Under the pieces are notes generated by a model. The model was not told where the DNA came from, ran no database searches, and was given only the letters and a program-made list of their open reading frames with translations. The position numbers and the translations under genes were made by a program. Positions 55,580 through 58,093 of a stretch of DNA of 58,093 nt are shown here, piece after piece. Source of the DNA: an uncultured Magnetospirillum sp. (GTDB taxonomy: Bacteria; Pseudomonadota; Alphaproteobacteria; Rhodospirillales; Magnetospirillaceae); NCBI RefSeq assembly GCF_903853455.1, contig NZ_CAINTR010000026.1:1-58093 (forward strand), written 5' to 3'. Positions within the stretch are counted from its first letter, which is position 1; each line of letters starts with the position of its first letter.

Positions 55580-57052
55580 TCAATCCGAGTGATGCGACCG
55601 GTAGGGTCCGTGCGGATCCTTGGGATCCTCGATCTCGGCGACCCGCAGGATGTTGGTGGTCCCCGAGAAGCCGAACGGAACGCCGGCAGTAATGACGACG
55701 CGGTCGCCCACCTTGGCGAAGCCCTCGCTCTGGGCGTAATGGACCGCCTTTTGAACCATCTCGGTGAAGCTGCGCACATCCTTGGCCATGACGGAGTGGG
55801 CTCCCCACACCACCGCCATCTGCCGCGCCACTTCCATGTCCGAGGTCACCGACAGGATCGGTTGCTCCGGACGCTCGCGCGCCGCCCGCAAGGTGGTGGA
55901 TCCCGACGAGGTGAAGGTGACGATGGCCGCCGCCCCCAGCGTATGCGCCACCTGGCGCGCCGCGGCGCTGATGGCGTCGCGGGTGGTGTGCTCCGGCTCC
56001 AGCCGCGAGGCTTCGGTGATGACCCGGTAATGCTCGTCCTGTTCCACCTCGGTGATGATGCGGTCCATCATGGTGACCGCTTCGGTGGGAAATTCGCCGG
56101 AAGCGGTCTCGCCCGACAACATCACCGCGTCGGCGCCGTCATAGACCGCGGTGGCCACGTCGGAGGCCTCGGCGCGGGTGGGAGACGGCGAGTGGATCAT
56201 GGATTCCAGCATCTGGGTCGCCACCACCACCGGCTTGCCGGCGAGACGACAGGCCCGCACGATCCGCTTTTGCAGGATCGGCACCGTTTCGGGCGGACAT
56301 TCGACGCCGAGGTCGCCGCGCGCCACCATCACCGCGTCGGACAACTCGATGATCTCGCCCAGATGCTCGATGGCCGAGGGCTTTTCCAGCTTGGACAGCA
56401 GGCGAACCCGCGAGCCCACATGGGCCGCCACCAGCCGGCGGGCCTCCGCCACGTCGGACGGGCGCTGCACGAAGCTGAGCGCGATCCAGTCGGCCCCCAT
56501 CTCCACCGCGAATTCCAGGTCGATCAGATCCTTCTCGGTCAGCGGCGAGATCGGCAGCATGACGTTGGGAACGTTGACGCCCTTGTGGTTGGACACCTCG
56601 CCGCCGACCAGCACCCGGGTCTCGGCGAAGTCGGTCCCGTGCCGCTCGACCCGCAGCCGGATGCGGCCGTCGTCGATCAGCAGCTCGCTGCCCACGTTGA
56701 GCGCCGCGAACACCTCGGGATGATGGAGCGGCGCCCGCTCCGCCGTGCCCAGGGCGTCGGCCATGTCGAGACGAAAGACGGCGCCGTTCTCGAGCTTGGC
56801 GCGGCCGCCGACGAAGTCGCCCACCCGCAGTTTCGGCCCCTGAAGATCGGCCAGCACGGCGATGGGGCGGTGGAGCTTCTTCTCCAACTCGCGAATGATG
56901 TCGAGCCGGGCCTTGTGGTCGGCATGGCTGCCATGGCTGAAATTCAGCCGGAAGACATCGGCCCCGGCGACGAACAGCCTTTCGATCTCCTCGGCGGTCG
57001 ACGAGGATGGCCCCAGAGTGGCGATGATCTTGGCGTTCCGTCTTCTTTTCAT
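55580..57052 (-). CDS. pyk: Pyruvate kinase
   Basis: A 490-residue enzyme converting phosphoenolpyruvate and ADP to pyruvate and ATP. Signatures: AKIIATLGPSSST, FRLNFSHGSHADHK, DLQGPKLRVG, LSKLEKPSAIEHL with the catalytic lysine, MVARGDLGVE and AVMLSGETASGEFP. The C-terminal domain (about 350-470) is complete. Its 3' end is convergent with the proline-rich gene with a single base between stops and no hairpin, so the transcripts must overlap. Confidence 0.96.
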   Translation of the reverse strand: MKRRRNAKIIATLGPSSSTAEEIERLFVAGADVFRLNFSHGSHADHKARLDIIRELEKKLHRPIAVLADLQGPKLRVGDFVGGRAKLENGAVFRLDMADALGTAERAPLHHPEVFAALNVGSELLIDDGRIRLRVERHGTDFAETRVLVGGEVSNHKGVNVPNVMLPISPLTEKDLIDLEFAVEMGADWIALSFVQRPSDVAEARRLVAAHVGSRVRLLSKLEKPSAIEHLGEIIELSDAVMVARGDLGVECPPETVPILQKRIVRACRLAGKPVVVATQMLESMIHSPSPTRAEASDVATAVYDGADAVMLSGETASGEFPTEAVTMMDRIITEVEQDEHYRVITEASRLEPEHTTRDAISAAARQVAHTLGAAAIVTFTSSGSTTLRAARERPEQPILSVTSDMEVARQMAVVWGAHSVMAKDVRSFTEMVQKAVHYAQSEGFAKVGDRVVITAGVPFGFSGTTNILRVAEIEDPKDPHGPYRSHHSD

Positions 57053-57121
57053 TGGAAACCCTCATGAATCGTGCCCGCGCACCATAACAGAGGCGCGGCC
57101 TTGGGCATACCACCGGCAGTG

Positions 57122-57871
57122 TTACGATTTCTTACTGGCCCGTTCCTTGGCGTAGCGCTCCAGCACCCAGCCGAGATGGGTCCGCATGGCGGCTTCGGCG
57201 GCTTCCGGGTCCTTGGCCTTGATACCGTCGAAAATGGCCCGGTGCTGGGTCAGGATGTTGCGGTCGTCCTCGCGGGTGGGAAACAGTTCGTAACGGTGAT
57301 AGTCCACCATCTCGCGCAGGACGCCCCGGATAACCGATACCACATGCAGATAGATGCCGCTGCGCGCCGCCTTGGCGATGGCGAGGTGGAAGCGGACGTC
57401 GTTCTCGATCTTATGCTTGCCGGCGGCGATGTCGGCTTCGGTCGCCGCCATGATGGCCTCGAGTTCGGCGATGTCCTCGGGCGTGTGCCGCAGGGCGGCC
57501 CGGCCCACCGCCCACATTTCCAGGATGGAACGGATCTCCGCCAGGTCGGTGAGGTTCTCGCAATTGACCCGGACCAGCTCCTGCATGCCCGGATCCATGG
57601 CCGCCGAGGAGGCGATGACCCTGGTGCCGCCGCCTTGCACCGCGTCCAGCAATCCTTGGGTCTTGAGGCTTTGCAGGGCGGCCCGCACCGAAACCCGGCT
57701 GACCCCCATGTCCTCGGCCAGTTGGCGCTCTCCCGGCAAGCGGTGCCCCGGCCCCCATTCGCCCGAGGCGATGCGGGCGAGAATGCTGTCGGTCACCCGC
57801 TCCGAGATCAGGCCACCGCCCTTGGACACGGACTTGGCCGTCTTGCTTGCAGGCTTGAGTGTCTGCTCCAT
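57122..57871 (-). CDS. FadR/PdhR-type GntR-family regulator
   Basis: About 249 residues from ATG 57871; ATG 57895 is possible, but the frame to 57985 overlaps the preceding gene end. A basic Lys/Ser leader precedes the GntR winged helix (about 25-90, LPGERQLAEDMGVSRVSVRAAL). The FCD ligand domain (about 100-225) has metal-binding-type residues (DVRFHLAIAKAA and TQHRAIFDGI). Such regulators respond to organic acids. It is beside pyk on the same strand, 70 bp upstream of the kinase start, and might affect carbon flux. Confidence 0.88.
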   Translation of the reverse strand: MEQTLKPASKTAKSVSKGGGLISERVTDSILARIASGEWGPGHRLPGERQLAEDMGVSRVSVRAALQSLKTQGLLDAVQGGGTRVIASSAAMDPGMQELVRVNCENLTDLAEIRSILEMWAVGRAALRHTPEDIAELEAIMAATEADIAAGKHKIENDVRFHLAIAKAARSGIYLHVVSVIRGVLREMVDYHRYELFPTREDDRNILTQHRAIFDGIKAKDPEAAEAAMRTHLGWVLERYAKERASKKS

Positions 57872-57963
57872 CGAACCGCCACAGTCCCGTTTCATATGCC
57901 AATAATCGTGCGCTTGGAGGCTTGCGCCGTCAAGCCACCCTGGGTCAACATGCTCACCATCCC

Positions 57964-58093
57964 TCAGTTTCTCCATGCCCGCCATAGGGGCGGCAATGGG
58001 GCGAAAGATTGGAGGATTGCCTGAAGGCGCCGGATGCCGCGCTTGAAGAACGAGATCAGGCTGCGGAGTGCCTTGCGCGGGCGGTCGGCGGGC
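57964..58093 (-). CDS. C-terminal end of a gene entering from the right (partial)
   Basis: One minus-strand frame is open from the window edge and ends with TGA at 57964-57966. It reads RKALRSLISFFKRGIRRLQAI and ends LPPLWRAWRN, a natural-looking basic amphipathic protein end. The 43 residues are too few for a family. If real, it stands 93 bp upstream of the FadR-type regulator. Confidence 0.35.
   Translation of the reverse strand, partial: PADRPRKALRSLISFFKRGIRRLQAILQSFAPLPPLWRAWRN

Overview
The window is a GC-rich chromosomal segment with dense, strongly biased third-codon positions. Gene content points to an alphaproteobacterium of the Rhodospirillales, most like Magnetospirillum/Paramagnetospirillum. 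The clues are an F1-ATPase zeta-subunit (DUF1476) gene, an RNase E with an acidic insert in S1, an alphaproteobacterial-type RpoH, SPY-type RF2, two STAS/MCP signalling clusters and many membrane sensors. The genus is inference; no rRNA, tRNA, CRISPR array or magnetosome gene was found.

Layout. 1-3.4 kb: the end of an insertion-sequence-like element has cut off the 3' end of a receiver-HATPase gene, which lies downstream of a STAS protein and an HBM-type chemoreceptor with a PilZ-like tail. 3.6-11.6 kb (+): a CoA-binding/O-acetylhomoserine sulfhydrylase fusion, an MlaC-like protein, an outer-membrane barrel with a probable CTG start, a small exported protein, a Sel1-repeat protein with a probable frameshift, a PDC-sensor/alpha-beta-hydrolase fusion and an output-less sensor. 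11.6-20.1 kb (-): a chemotaxis operon cheW-cheR-cheB-STAS-cheY-cheA-MCP-like, headed by a decayed mcp and a 5'-truncated parA-like remnant. 20.1-24.6 kb: an HD-GYP protein, a CHASE hybrid histidine kinase split by an in-frame TGA, and a convergent OmpR-type regulator.

24.8-32.1 kb (+): pxpBCA (5-oxoprolinase) followed by a complete livKHMGF-type ABC importer, probably one catabolic unit for 5-oxoproline or a related amide. 32.1-38.5 kb: a TPR/glycosyltransferase-like protein, rpoH, an EamA permease, a CoxG-like protein, a TetR regulator, a small lipoprotein and a Tim44-domain protein. 38.5-38.85 kb is a cluster of palindromic intergenic repeats. 38.85-50.2 kb is core: prfB, a PaiB-like protein, a DUF6765-like orphan of different base composition, mrcA (PBP1a), a small periplasmic protein, an AmiC-type amidase and, divergently, rne with a long 5' region. 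50.2-58.1 kb: meaB, a PAS-PAS-GGDEF cyclase, DUF1476, an NRDE protein, purC, purS, a proline-rich exported protein, pyk, a FadR-type regulator and a clipped gene end.

How it works together. Much of the first 24 kb is sensory machinery: chemotaxis, STAS partner switching and probable c-di-GMP turnover by HD-GYP, with a GGDEF cyclase further right. At least five genes in that stretch are broken or truncated: the IS-cut receiver, the Sel1 frameshift, the mcp deletion, the parA remnant and the TGA-split kinase. That suggests either ongoing loss of accessory signalling in this strain or local sequence errors. The right half is conserved housekeeping: cell-wall growth, translation termination, RNA decay, heat shock, purine synthesis and glycolysis.
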